Shown: piece by piece, positions 22,930 through 33,328 of the stretch
Numbering within the stretch: the stretch's first letter is position 1
Layout of the letters: every line of letters starts with the position of its first letter
Source of the DNA: Rosellinia necatrix
Taxonomy: Eukaryota > Ascomycota > Sordariomycetes > Xylariales > Xylariaceae
Direction: 5' to 3'
Assembly: GCA_021209875.1 (NCBI GenBank)
Contig: JAGYVD010000004.1
Location: 1,798,001 to 1,862,000 of the forward strand
DNA: 64,000 nt
Made by a program: the position numbers and the translations under genes
Notes under the pieces: generated by a model
What the model was told of the DNA's origin: nothing
What the model saw: the letters and a program-made list of their open reading frames with translations, nothing else
The model's database searches: none

Positions 22930-24271
22930 TTATTTTGATTTGATCTCGAACTTCTTGGGGTCCATGTTGATCTTGCACAGGCGCGCGACGCACCCGCTGA
23001 GCTGGAGCAGGGTCTGGACGCCCTCGAGGATCTTCATGTGCGTGAAGCCGATCTCGCGGATGAACTCGAGCTTGGCATGCTCGCTGATGGTGGGGATGGT
23101 CTTGGTGACCTTAAACATGGTGCTGATGATGTCATGGCACGAATAGCCGAGGTCCCAGAGCTCCTTGAGGGTGTCGAGGGCGCTCTCGACATTACCCTCG
23201 TGGCAGGCCTTGAGCATAGCCTGGACCTTGATGGGGTGGGGCGAGTCGACAACCTTGAAGACGTTGTCGCCGCTGACAAAGCCGAAGCCGGCGTGCGTGC
23301 TCTGCAGGTTGTTGATGGCCTGGCGCATGTCGCCCTCGGCGCTGAACACGAGCGCCGCCAGCCCTTCGTCGTTGTGCTCGACCGCCTCAGCCTCGATGAT
23401 CTGCAGCAGCCGCTTGACCACCTGCGCCTCCGTCAGCCGCCCGTACCGTAGGATCGCGCACCGCGACTGCAGCGGCTCGATGATCTTGTTCGACTGGTTG
23501 CACGCGAACGCGAAGCGCGTCGTGTTCGAGTAGATCTCCATCGTCCGCCGCAGCGCCTGCTGCGCGCCCGACGTCATGCTGTCGGCCTCGTCGAGAATCA
23601 CCAGCTTGTGCCGGCCCGGCGGCAGCGTCACCTTCTTCTGCGCGAAGCCCTTGATCCTGTTGCGCACGACGTCGATGCCTGTCCGCGTATCCATCAACCA
23701 GAATCAGTAAAGCTACCCAGAGAGAGAGAGAGGGGGAGGAGAGAGACGGAGCATGTAGTGTAAGGGGATAGGTGCGTGGTGGATGGGTGGCCGGAGAAGA
23801 TGACGGCGGCGCTGCCATGCCGGATTTCTCTCACCTCGCTCGTCGCTGGCGTTCAGTTCCAGCACTGCCTCCTTGTACGCATCCCCCAGCAATTGCCTCG
23901 CCAGACACAGCACGCTGGTCGTCTTGCCGATGCCTGGCATGCCGGAGATGATGACGTGCGGCATGTTGCCATCTTTCGCTATAATTTTTAATCGCTCAAT
24001 CGTCTCGGTGTTGCCGACGACATCATCGAGGAAGACTGGTCTGTATTTCTCGACCCTGTGATGTTGACGTTTTAGTATGAGCCAGACCATCCAACAAGCC
24101 AACCAGCCCAAACAGCACGAGCTTGGCCGAGAGAAGGGAGAAAGGGAGGGGGAGCTTAGCTTACCATGGCAGTTCGTAAGTTGTTGAACTACTCGTTGCA
24201 GCGGCAAGTGCCTTTTTGGCTGTAGAATTCGACGACTCGCCCTTCTCTTCGATCGCTTTTGCTACCGGCAT
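22930..24271 (-). CDS. RFC4: Replication factor C subunit 4 (clamp loader; human RFC2 orthologue)
   Basis: AAA+ subunit of the clamp loader that places PCNA on primed DNA. Three exons on the minus strand, 24165-24271, 23835-24055 and 22930-23678, joined in phases 2 and 1, give 358 residues. Visible motifs: WVEKYRP (RFC box II), Walker [24 protein letters not shown] (box Va), Walker [11 protein letters not shown], the arginine-finger SRC motif in [11 protein letters not shown], and [13 protein letters not shown]. The GIDVVR...GYTHMKI-type signature matches yeast Rfc4/human RFC2 rather than Rfc2, 3 or 5. The N-terminus (about 30 residues, Ala/Ser-rich) is variable in the family. It is convergent with the HIG1-like gene, with a 267-bp gap. 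Confidence 0.95.
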
Positions 24272-25234
24272 CTTGACGTTGGTATGCTGTATTTTCGCTA
24301 TGAGAAATTCCAATGAGCAAGCTTCCCGCTTCAAAAAATCACTTTACGCGTTGTAGCGGGTTTGAGGCGCGTCTAATCCACGCTAAACTAATTCTGGAAT
24401 AGTTTGACTACCTACACTGATACCCACCCAGAAAGCTCTTATCGACCCTGAGTTGTTGATTAGCCAGCTAGCTATCTTCAAGGCCTACAAGGGCAAGTTT
24501 ACAGGGGAAAATAGCACTGTCATCTTTTCAAACTGACTACACTTTATAGAGTTTATAAAGATATCTTCATCGGGGCTTTCTTTTACTATCTAAAATTGAA
24601 TCTAGGTAGGCATCTCAAGCTTAGTTCTCCCTATAATATAGATGCAAAAAGTCATTTTCACCCAAAGCAGCACCATCTGGGTCTAGGGAAGGTCTCCAGT
24701 CCTCCGATGTCGCCCTGTAGGTTAGATGGGCTGGATACCTGAGCTCTACTGTGACTCTGCCGTGACTCTACCATTAACTTGTATTGAGCCACACTACATT
24801 TTCTTCGCATTAACCCATATATCTATAGCTATATCTCTGTTCCTCACAGTGTAATGGTTGTTATCCGATCGGGGAGAAGTGGGTTTCCGAAACTAAGAGT
24901 TCATCAGTCACCATTAACCAATTATACCTTCCGTGGGGATGTTAAACACCAATCAACTAATTCAACCAGCACTCCCAACAACCTCTTTACATACCTTATA
25001 AATAAAATTTTACATTCGACTTCCGCATAGAAGCACCAGCAAGGCACCAGCGGCTGTACCCTGGTCTGTGCTTCATAGCCTAAACGGGCCGTTCCCAATT
25101 GGAGTTGGGGTGGGCAGCCAACCTCGGATAACCTCTGTTTCCTGCTCGCTCTTTTACCCGGTTATCATTCTACCGCCGGAGAGATATACGCCCTTTCATA
25201 GCTAGGCCGGGTTTAGGGCGTCAATATTCCAATC
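24272..25234. other. Divergent promoter region RFC4 / ARG7
   Basis: A 960-bp spacer between two genes transcribed away from each other. No gene is seen. It is AT-rich relative to the flanking coding DNA. Confidence 0.65.
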
Positions 25235-26566
25235 ATGTTGCCATCCAAGATCCTCAAGGCTTCGTTGAAGGACGTTCCTAAGGTGAAGGGCCGTCTACCC
25301 CAGACATTCACATATCCAAAGGGCTTTAAAGCGTCAGGCACCATAGTCGGGGTGAAGCCCAACAACACTACCAAGCTTGATCTCGCCTTCATCGCATCAC
25401 AGAAGCCATGCACCGCGGCCGCTGTCGTCACCAAAACGAAATTCCATGCAGCGCCCATCACGTTTAGCCGCAAGCTGCTCGAATCGCATAGCTCCAACAT
25501 ACGGGGCGTCATCATCAACTCCGGCAACGCCAATGCGGTGACGGGGCCCGGGGGTCTAGCGGATGCCGCAGCTATGTCCCAGGCGGCGGACGGGTGCCTG
25601 GGGGCCAATAATTCCATGTTGGTCATGAGCACGGGAGTCATCGGGCAGAGGTTGCCCATAAAGAAGATCCTGGATGGTGTGCCGGCTGCACATGAAGCTC
25701 TGGGGGATACAGACGCGCACTGGTTGGACTGCGCAACGGCTATCTGCACTACGGACACCTTCCCCAAACTAACATCTACGACCTTCACGCTCCCTTCGGC
25801 GCCCTCGATCGAGTACCGGATTGCGGGTATGACCAAAGGCGCGGGCATGATCTGTCCTAATATGGCCACGCTTCTCGGCGTGATAGCCACCGATGCCCCG
25901 ATCGCGGCCCCGGTCCTGCAGGCGGCCCTCCGCGCCGCGACCGACAAGTCGTTCAACAGCATCAGCGTCGACAACGACATGTCGACGAACGACATCGTCG
26001 CCGTGCTCGCCAACGGCGCCGCGGGCGGCCCGGGGGTGTCGTCGGAGGACTCGGCCGACTTCGAGGCCTTCCGGTCCGTGCTCACCGGCCTCGCCACGGA
26101 GCTCGCCCAGCTCATCGTCCGCGACGGCGAGGGCGCGACCAAGTTCATCACGGTCCGCGTGACGGACGCGCTCAGCGAGGCCGGCGCCCGCCAGGTCGCC
26201 GCGACCGTCGCGCAGTCCTCGCTCTTCAAGACGGCCATGTTCGGCCGCGACGCGAACTGGGGCCGCGTCGTCGCCTCCGCCGGCTCCGCCTTCGTCCGCC
26301 CCGGCCAGGTCCAGGTGGACGACGCCCCCGACCTCAACCCCGACACCACGAGCGTCTCCCTCGTCCCGGCCGACGGCAGCGCGCCCCTGAAGCTGCTCGT
26401 CAACGGCGTCCCCGAGGCCGTCGACGAGACACGCGCCGCCGAGATCCTGCATCACGACACCATCGAGGTCGTTCTTAGCTTGGGCACGGGCTCGCACGAG
26501 GCTGTGCACTGGACTTGCGATCTGAGCCATGAATATGTCACCATAAATGGTGACTATCGGACATAG
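25235..26566 (+). CDS. ARG7: Arginine biosynthesis bifunctional protein ArgJ (glutamate N-acetyltransferase / N-acetylglutamate synthase), mitochondrial
   Basis: Transfers the acetyl group from N-acetylornithine to glutamate in the mitochondrial arginine pathway, recycling the acetyl group. Intronless, 443 residues. The self-processing motif reads [15 protein letters not shown]; cleavage is expected between Ala211 and Thr212, freeing Thr212 as nucleophile and giving alpha and beta chains. Other family blocks are [53 protein letters not shown] and GRDANWGR. The start is the first ATG after an in-frame stop (TAG at about 25214); the leader before [11 protein letters not shown] is basic but short for a mitochondrial presequence. 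GC content rises sharply from about 25880 onward. Confidence 0.96.
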   Translation: MLPSKILKASLKDVPKVKGRLPQTFTYPKGFKASGTIVGVKPNNTTKLDLAFIASQKPCTAAAVVTKTKFHAAPITFSRKLLESHSSNIRGVIINSGNANAVTGPGGLADAAAMSQAADGCLGANNSMLVMSTGVIGQRLPIKKILDGVPAAHEALGDTDAHWLDCATAICTTDTFPKLTSTTFTLPSAPSIEYRIAGMTKGAGMICPNMATLLGVIATDAPIAAPVLQAALRAATDKSFNSISVDNDMSTNDIVAVLANGAAGGPGVSSEDSADFEAFRSVLTGLATELAQLIVRDGEGATKFITVRVTDALSEAGARQVAATVAQSSLFKTAMFGRDANWGRVVASAGSAFVRPGQVQVDDAPDLNPDTTSVSLVPADGSAPLKLLVNGVPEAVDETRAAEILHHDTIEVVLSLGTGSHEAVHWTCDLSHEYVTINGDYRT

Positions 26567-27161
26567 AAGTGCATATCAGCTTATTATATATATCTACATC
26601 CGTAGTTAGAGGAGGGGGGGGGATGAATCAGAATATCATCCGGCTCCCTAAATATACTTCTCATATATATAATCCTTCTTGAATAGTGGCCAGCGCTGCT
26701 AGTCTATTGACGACACCAACACCTCATTTGGCAACAATAAACTAAACTCCTCATGCTTTGAAACGTGTGAAGAATGCATCACGGAAGAACAGATGGGTCG
26801 ATGGGAAACGGCGGAATTTGAGCGGAGAGCGATTGGTTTTATGTACCCCTTGTTCAGCTAAATTAAGTTCTTTATTGAGTGAGTTTCTGAAAATGTAAGG
26901 GGGGGCACAACTCACCGTGTCGAGTGGTTACCTACTACGGTGGACTCCATGCCAATTGCCAGACCCATCCCATCTGCGACTTCGCTTTTTAATCGCTACA
27001 AAAGCATGAACTAGCTCAAGTAAGAAAAAAGTCCAAACTTGCGTCAACGCTATGACTTTCACTTAATTTTTCTAAATTAGAAAAATAATCGTTTTGTATC
27101 TCAGTTCGTTTTATTTCCATATCTTCTAATTTTAATTTGATATCTTGGGTTAAGCGCCAGC
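26567..27161. other. Convergent intergenic region
   Basis: Lies between the 3' ends of ARG7 (+) and the Nudix-like gene (-). AT-rich, no gene seen. Confidence 0.65.
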
Positions 27162-28106
27162 TCACGATTCCTCGGCCACGAACAGATCATGCTTGCGATG
27201 CAGTCTGGCTATGATCTCTACAAAGTTCTTCTCGTTCCCCACCGTCATGATGCCATGTCGATAGAAATGAGCCAGCCACTGCACCGCTACGATGGGCTTG
27301 AAGTCGTCCTCAAAAAGCGCCTGCCACACCTCCTCCTGGCTCATCGACACGAAGAGCTCCACCTCGCCGTCATTTGGCTTGGAAACGCAGTCCTCTGGAA
27401 GCTCGAGCTCGTACGTATAGAATACATGGGGGTAGGATGCCGGGGTGAGGTCGGCGTCGAACACCAAATGGTGGCTGATGGTACCGCAAGCCTTCAGCTC
27501 GCGTCTTGAGAGGTTGCCACCGACCGTGCTGTCTAGCTTCCCTGGATAGACCAACTTCCAGCTGGCTCGCTTCTGCACCCAGTACCGACGATGGCCAACA
27601 ACGCCAGTCCATGCGATCAGCGAGACGCCGGTGCACACGACGCCATAGAATCCTGCGCCGATCATGGGGATGTCCATGAAGCGCTCATTGTCGCGGCCAT
27701 AAACGGAGAAGGTCTCTTCGCTCCACTTTCTCAGCGACTTGATCTTGCCCTCGAGATGGGCAGAGTAGAGCATGTCGCGGAGAAGAGCTGTGCGGCTTTC
27801 AAGAGAGTTCGTTCCCGTCAGTGTTAGAATTCGTGCAGTGTGGTTGAATCGCCAGTAGGGTGGCCATGTGGTGGCCTGGACTCTATTAATATGCACGTAT
27901 CCGAATGGTTTGGCGTAGTCCTCGATCATGAAGTAGTAAAAGCTCTTGATGAACCCCTTGTACTGTGTAAGATCGTTTTAGATGTAGGGAAACCTGCAAG
28001 CAAAAACATTCAGTCAAGTTTCAAGACAGCCAGCACCATCATACACGCACGCATCGACCCGCTCGACTATCGGAATAAAAGACTGGCTTTTTGCTGCCGC
28101 AGCCAT
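27162..28106 (-). CDS. DUF4743/Nudix-like protein lacking the Nudix box (possible pseudogene)
   Basis: The main exon carries an almost complete DUF4743-plus-Nudix protein: PFGYVHINRV, WPPYWRFNHTARILTL, SLESRTALLRDML, then YPGKLDSTVGGNLS, FYTYELELPED, KPNDGEVELF and FKPIVAVQWLAHFYRHGI. The expected Nudix box (G-x5-E-x7-REUxEExGU) should follow DSTVGGNLS, but the sequence runs straight into RRELKACGTISHH, an in-frame loss of about 30 residues including all the metal-binding Glu. The 5' end is also doubtful. The intron that best fits homology (27994-28050; GTGCGT...TTGCAG) restores VDAFPYI but meets TAA at 27978-27980. An alternative intron (27963-28046) skips that stop and gives 286 residues, losing the FPY motif. 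Either way it should not hydrolyse diphosphates by the normal mechanism. Confidence 0.7.
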
Positions 28107-28985
28107 TTTATCATCACGAACTGGCCTGTATGGCGGTGGCGACGGGATTTTGGCGCATTATAGCAGTACAAGGCGAGGGGTGCAGAAGCACCAAAGCAAG
28201 AGTGTGTTTTCCCAACTCGGTCGCTCAAGCCTCTGTTTGTCAAAAATGGATATATCTGGGGCTATTCCGGCATGGCGTAATACTTTACAACCGTGTGTCA
28301 GTTAAAACCAACATACTAATATCTCCTCTGTTAGCTGAATAGTTATATAATTAACGGCTGAAATATTTAATACAGCTGCCGTCTGGCTATAATTTTGTAA
28401 CCCGGCATCCCACTAATAAAAATGTAGTTATTTTTGTAAGTAGGTCTACGTAATAGGCCAAATAAAACATCAATGTTTGTCCTGCTCCTTGGATTTCCGT
28501 AATAGGCTTAGCCAGGTCGGTATTGTCACAGGTGGCTCAGTATAGCACATCATCTAAACTCAATATGGCAGTCTTAGATACGGCATAGTGTGGCTGTGTT
28601 ATCGGGGTTGGCCCAAGCTCCTGGGGCTACCTGTCTATCTATTTTCAGAAATTTGACACGAAACCCAAAGGCTCTTCTTTCTTCCTCATTCCATTCCCCT
28701 ACCACCTAATCTCCAGCTCCCTGTGACAGGGTGTCCAATTGGTCGAACAATATGCAAACTACAGCGCAGTTGGCTGCCTGCTTGCCGATTGTGCCACAGT
28801 CTTCTTTACCACTGCCTTGAGGTTTTATTTGACAACGTGTTCTCGCCATTCAATCCAACTCGATCATCTTGCGCCAACTCTTGCGCGAATTCTGCTTCTG
28901 GGTGAACGCCTGAAAACGGCTTCCTGTCACCGCACAGATTCGTCATCAAGACATTGTTTAGCCTCCGCGGCCAGCATCTCCCACA
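28107..28985. other. Divergent spacer upstream of the Derlin gene
   Basis: About 880 bp, AT-rich in the middle, with no supported gene. The right-hand 300 bases are probably the Derlin 5' leader. Confidence 0.55.
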
Positions 28986-30200
28986 ATGTCGGACGTCACG
29001 ACGCTCTACTTCTCAACGCCGCCGGTTGCGAGGTGTGTTTTGGCAATGCATCTGGATTCGTGTTGATCTGCCGCTAACGCTACACCGGTAGGACTGTCGC
29101 TACAGTCGTATTTCTCTCCTCCGTCGCGGTTTACACAGGCATGCTATCGATATATGGCTTCTTCTTCCATTACTCGATGCTCCTTCAGTTTCCGCCAGGC
29201 ATCCACCGGTTGGTAACGAGCTTCCTCATCACGTCGAAAGACCTTGGCGTGCTCTTTGACACGTATTTCGGTATGAATAATCGAGAAGTCTTGCTAGACT
29301 GACCCTGACTAACCTTTTCATCAGTGTATACCTACCTGAGCCAGCTGGAAAAAGGCAATGCTAAGTTCTCCAAGAAGGAAGATTTAGTCTGGTATCTTGC
29401 CTTCGTCGGCACCGTCATTATTGTAGGTTCTTTTGCTTTCTATTTGCGCCGTCTTGCTTTCGGCCTTTTCGGTTTCGCCCCCTTCACATTTATACCTCAT
29501 ATATCTGCCCGTATAGTGTCGTACTTCTACTACTATAACGGTTCCTGGAACTGAGGAAGATTACCCCTGCTCTCCGACTGGTCCGTCATTCGCAAACCTC
29601 ATTTAGGGCCAGTTCGGAGTGTGGGCATGGTGGGATGTCTTCATGGATGACTCGGGTAAAGTCTTTTGACTATTTGCTCGGGTGGTATTAAGCGCCCTAC
29701 ATTTACTTTTTTGTCTTTTTTTGCAATGCTGGTCTCGTGATCTCAACAGTTGCTGACTACGACATCAGATCATCAACCAGTTCCTCACAGGGTCTGTCCT
29801 ATACCTGCATGCATTGCTCATCGCAATCTGTTATACTGCGACGCAGGACCAGCGAGGAGCGCAAGCGCATTTTTACGTCGTGACGGTGCCCGCTCAGCTG
29901 ATGCCTTGGTGTATGCTACTAGCTCAGCTTCTGTTCGCTGGTTGGGGATCGTTTGTGCTGGGTATTACTGGCATTTTTGCCGCTCACCTACACGACTTTC
30001 TCACCCGAATATATCCCGAGTTTGGTGGCGGACCAAACTTAATCCCAACCCCTGGGTTTCTTTCTCGCATTATTCAAACGCCTCGAATTAGGAACACGGG
30101 ATATGGGACATCATACACAGCACCAGCAGCCTCCAAGGGCGGAAGTGGTCCCCTGCCGGACTCATGGAGAAGCAAAGGGCCTGGCAGACGCCTTGGCTAA
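28986..30200 (+). CDS. Derlin (Der1-like ERAD membrane protein)
   Basis: Multi-pass ER membrane pseudoprotease of the rhomboid superfamily that helps retrotranslocate misfolded proteins. Four exons, 28986-29032, 29092-29270, 29325-29422 and 29769-30200, join in phase and give 251 residues. The N-terminus TLYFSTPPVARYTG is typical, followed by FPPGIHRLVTSFLIT (the conserved W/R-TSFL region), TYFVYTYLSQLEKG, an Asn/Gln-Thr-Gly turn (INQFLTGS), ICYTATQDQ and GIFAAHLHDFLTRIYPEFGGG. The C-terminal tail is short and basic. Intron 3 (346 bp) is much longer than the others and contains splice-like signals that could hide a small optional exon (about 29608-29653). It starts 880 bp from, and points away from, the Nudix-like gene. 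Confidence 0.85.
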
Positions 30201-30709
30201 AGTTGAGAAACGATAGTACAATGAATAATGATAATGAATTGCCTCATCACGGGGTGAATCCACCTACTTTCAAATTGAGACCCTTGGCTCGTGTTTTACT
30301 ATAATCCTCTGAATAATCGTATGAGATTGAAGACGCCTCAACTCGGATCTGTACTACGCAGCACTGTGAGATACTTACCAAACTTGGCCAACTTAAGTAT
30401 GTAAAGGAACGCCAACAAATTGGTCACCGTTGACTGCACGGGGTGAAGATATTGTGATTGATCATGTTACCTATCAGGACTTTTAACACCGTATCACGGC
30501 CCTCCAAGAGCAACAAATTTCCTGTAAGGTATTCAACTGATGACGAAAACCTCTATATCATCATGAGAGTCATCACTTTATCCTTCATCACGCCGGTGAC
30601 GAGATATGTGCTGAAGGAGGTTTTTTCTGCAATCTGGATTATTTATACTTACACGAATCATCTATTCGCGTGACCGCTCTCGTCATCCACCTGCCATAGG
30701 ACCTTCCCG
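30201..30709. other. Convergent intergenic region
   Basis: Between the 3' ends of Derlin (+) and the secreted-protein gene (-). No gene is seen. Confidence 0.6.
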
Positions 30710-31933
30710 TTATGCCTCTTTCTCCCCGCCCATGTCATCGGAGTTGCTAATAGGAGGTTGGCCACAGTTACATGGCAGAACAGCGCTTGGGCCAGCCGGT
30801 TTCAAGAACATAGACGCGCTGATGTTCGGGAACCCAAAAAAGGCCATCATGTTGCGCTTGGGGCTATAGTCAGAGAAATGAGGGGGGAGCGAATATTAGC
30901 CAACTGACGAGATAGGTAACGTTTTTGGGGTTTGAAGATAGATCAGGTAAAAAAAATAAAAATAAAAAACATACCCCACAAGCGTCATGATCCCAGCGTC
31001 GCTGGATTCCATGTAACCCCACGAGACGTAGAAGTTGGTACCGTCACACTTCTTGTCGTAGAATTGCAGCTTCGCAAGGTTGGCGCCTCGGGGCGCGTAG
31101 ACGCGCAGGAAGCAAGTCTTAGCGGTCGCGTAGCGGCTGGTCCGGATTTCGAAAGCCATGTCCACCCTGTGTTTGACGGAGTCCATTTCTGGCAGCGTTT
31201 TACCCTCGTTAGTCGGTCTTACATTCTTCTTACATTCTTGAGAGAGACGTGAAACGAGGGGATTGGGGAAGGGGAGAGGAATAAAAGGGAGGAAGCAGGC
31301 CGGGCTTCAAATGCACTCACGGTGGACCCCATTCAGAACCCTCCACAACCTCTGGGCTTGCCCGTCCGCCTCCGTACCATCGTCCAGGGCGAGCATGGCC
31401 GCCGAGGCGGCGCCGCCGCTACCGCGGCCGTAGGGGCTGGCAGTGACGGGCGAGGTCTGGGGCGCGATGTCGCCGCCGGCGTCGAGGGCGCCGTCGTGGA
31501 AGCCGAAGAAGGCCTGCGCGTCCTCGTCCAGGCTCTCGACCAGCACCACGACGAAGCCGTTGTCGTTGTGGCTCGCGCTGACGTAGAAGCCGCGGTGGTC
31601 TTCCTCGCTGCACCGCGTGCGCGCGAACGGCACCTTGCCGCAGTCGAAGCCCCGCTCCGAGAGCACCTGGAAGTCGCAGGTCACGTCGGCCGTGGTGCTG
31701 TTACCGGATGCAGGCAATGACTGGCGGACTACCATGTGCCAGCGGCACGCTTGGTTCCTGACGCCACGCTTGCGGGATACCTCGTCAAGCGTCCAGTGTC
31801 GGACCACCGTTGGCGACGCCGTAGCCGCGGCGGAGGTGGTGGTGACCTCGACGGGGGTCGCTACCGCCAGGGCCGGGAGGAGGGTGCCGAGAATGACGGT
31901 GAGGAAATGCATGTTGTTAATGGATACAGTCAA
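30710..31933 (-). CDS. Predicted secreted protein, unknown function
   Basis: Three exons on the minus strand, 31321-31933, 30975-31188 and 30710-30863, join in phases 1 and 2 (GTGAGT...CCAG; GTATGT...ACTATAG). The model has 326 residues from the first ATG or 319 from the second (MHFLTVILGTLLPALAVA), which starts a convincing signal peptide and is preferred. A Thr/Ala-rich linker follows, then a domain with spaced Cys (QACRWHM, VTCDFQ, DCGKV, TRCSEE, KTCFLR, KKCDG). The C-terminal part is hydrophobic (NMMAFFGFPNISASMF) and ends with an acidic tail. I do not recognise the family. The GC-rich first exon carries long antisense open frames that are only shadows. Confidence 0.65.
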
Positions 31934-33328
31934 AACTGATGAGGTGAGCTATAGTCGTAAAAGTTGTGAAACCGATCTTGTTTGTCCCAAGAATGATGGA
32001 GGTTGGTCGGCATGGCGAAGGGTGTTAGGGGACGAGGGTCGAGGTCTTGGTGCTCGCTGAATTTATACCCTCATCTCCTCTAGGAGCTCGCATGCGCCTT
32101 CTCTACGTCCCGTTGCTCCTGCCTGATGTTTGTACGGGATGTTTGTGCAGAAAGACGTCGCATCCTGCCTATCCGGCAGGCACTCGGGGGTTTTGATGCG
32201 CTAGCGTCCTCTCCAGAGCAGCGATGGGACATGGTGAACACAGATGCCCTCTCATTCTTTGGAAAGAACTCAGCAAACATGGCATAACTTCGGGAGGTGG
32301 CACCAACGAACCGCCCGTTACCCGCACCCGCAGTCATTTGATGTCCTCACGCTCCGTTCCGTGATACCTTCAGGCGCGAACCCGCGTCTTGGGGCGTAAT
32401 ACGGCAAGAGAGAAGTCCAGGCGCACACGGATACCTGCTGTTGAAGTCGGTGCCACAACATGGTAGATGAGGGGAATTGCATCTGGGTAGCTACCTCAGC
32501 TAGGTAACCTGCACCTCCTCACCTTGGCAGCTGTCGATGACCGAGGCATCTGGTAATGAAGCCGCAGTTGTCGTTTTCGCATGCATTCGTGAAAGCGAGA
32601 AAATGCGGTGTTTCTTTCTTTCTGGTGTAAACCATTGGCTATTGGCCTCGGCAAGCATGATGGACAGGCACCACACAGAATCCGCCATACGGCGAGGTGT
32701 GCTCAGATCTGTCACTCGAGGCAAGTGGGAACTAAAGTATTGATGTGAGGCAGGTCCTCCTGATATTCACGTTATGATGGAAACCTTTACTAAATCCCAC
32801 GAGCCAGTTTAGAACTAGTGGATATCATCTGCATCTACCTACCTAGGTACCTACCTAGTCGCTTGAACCAGACCTCGATGTTCTACATATACCCGGGGCT
32901 ACTTAGCTCCAAGGCTGTTGCAAACCAATACATGTTGAGTATAAGGCAGCCAATGAGTGAGTGACGAGCTGCAAGCTGCAAGACAAAGCAACACTGTAAT
33001 CAATAGAGTCATGACTTTGGATAAATTAGTTTTATTTGTACCTATACGGAGCCTCCGTAGTTGAGCATTAACTCCTTAGAGTTATCCAATGCCATGTCCT
33101 AAACACCCTTCCCATATTCATATCACATTGACCCCATTATACCCCCATGTACAATGCCAACCAAGATGCTTAAAACCGTGAATTTTTGGTATATCCTCCC
33201 ATATGCGCCTATAACCATGCATTATATATTTATACAGATCTCACATGCTCCACCATAAAGGGACTTATCTCCGCAGGGGCGCCGGCGTCGATTACCGGCG
33301 CAGGGGCGCAGGGGCAGGCAACTGTTGC
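31934..33328. other. Gene-free stretch
   Basis: No supported gene. It contains the promoter of the secreted-protein gene, an ACCTAGGT palindrome (32840-32849) and, to the right, the 3' flank of the membrane-protein gene. Confidence 0.55.
32840..32849. repeat. Short ACCT/AGGT palindrome
   Basis: TACCTAGGTA within a longer run of CTACC units. Intergenic. Confidence 0.75.

Noticed and set aside
25213..26530. Long antisense open frames over ARG7
   Set aside because: They exist because the 3' half of ARG7 is strongly GC3-biased; the sense protein is unmistakable.
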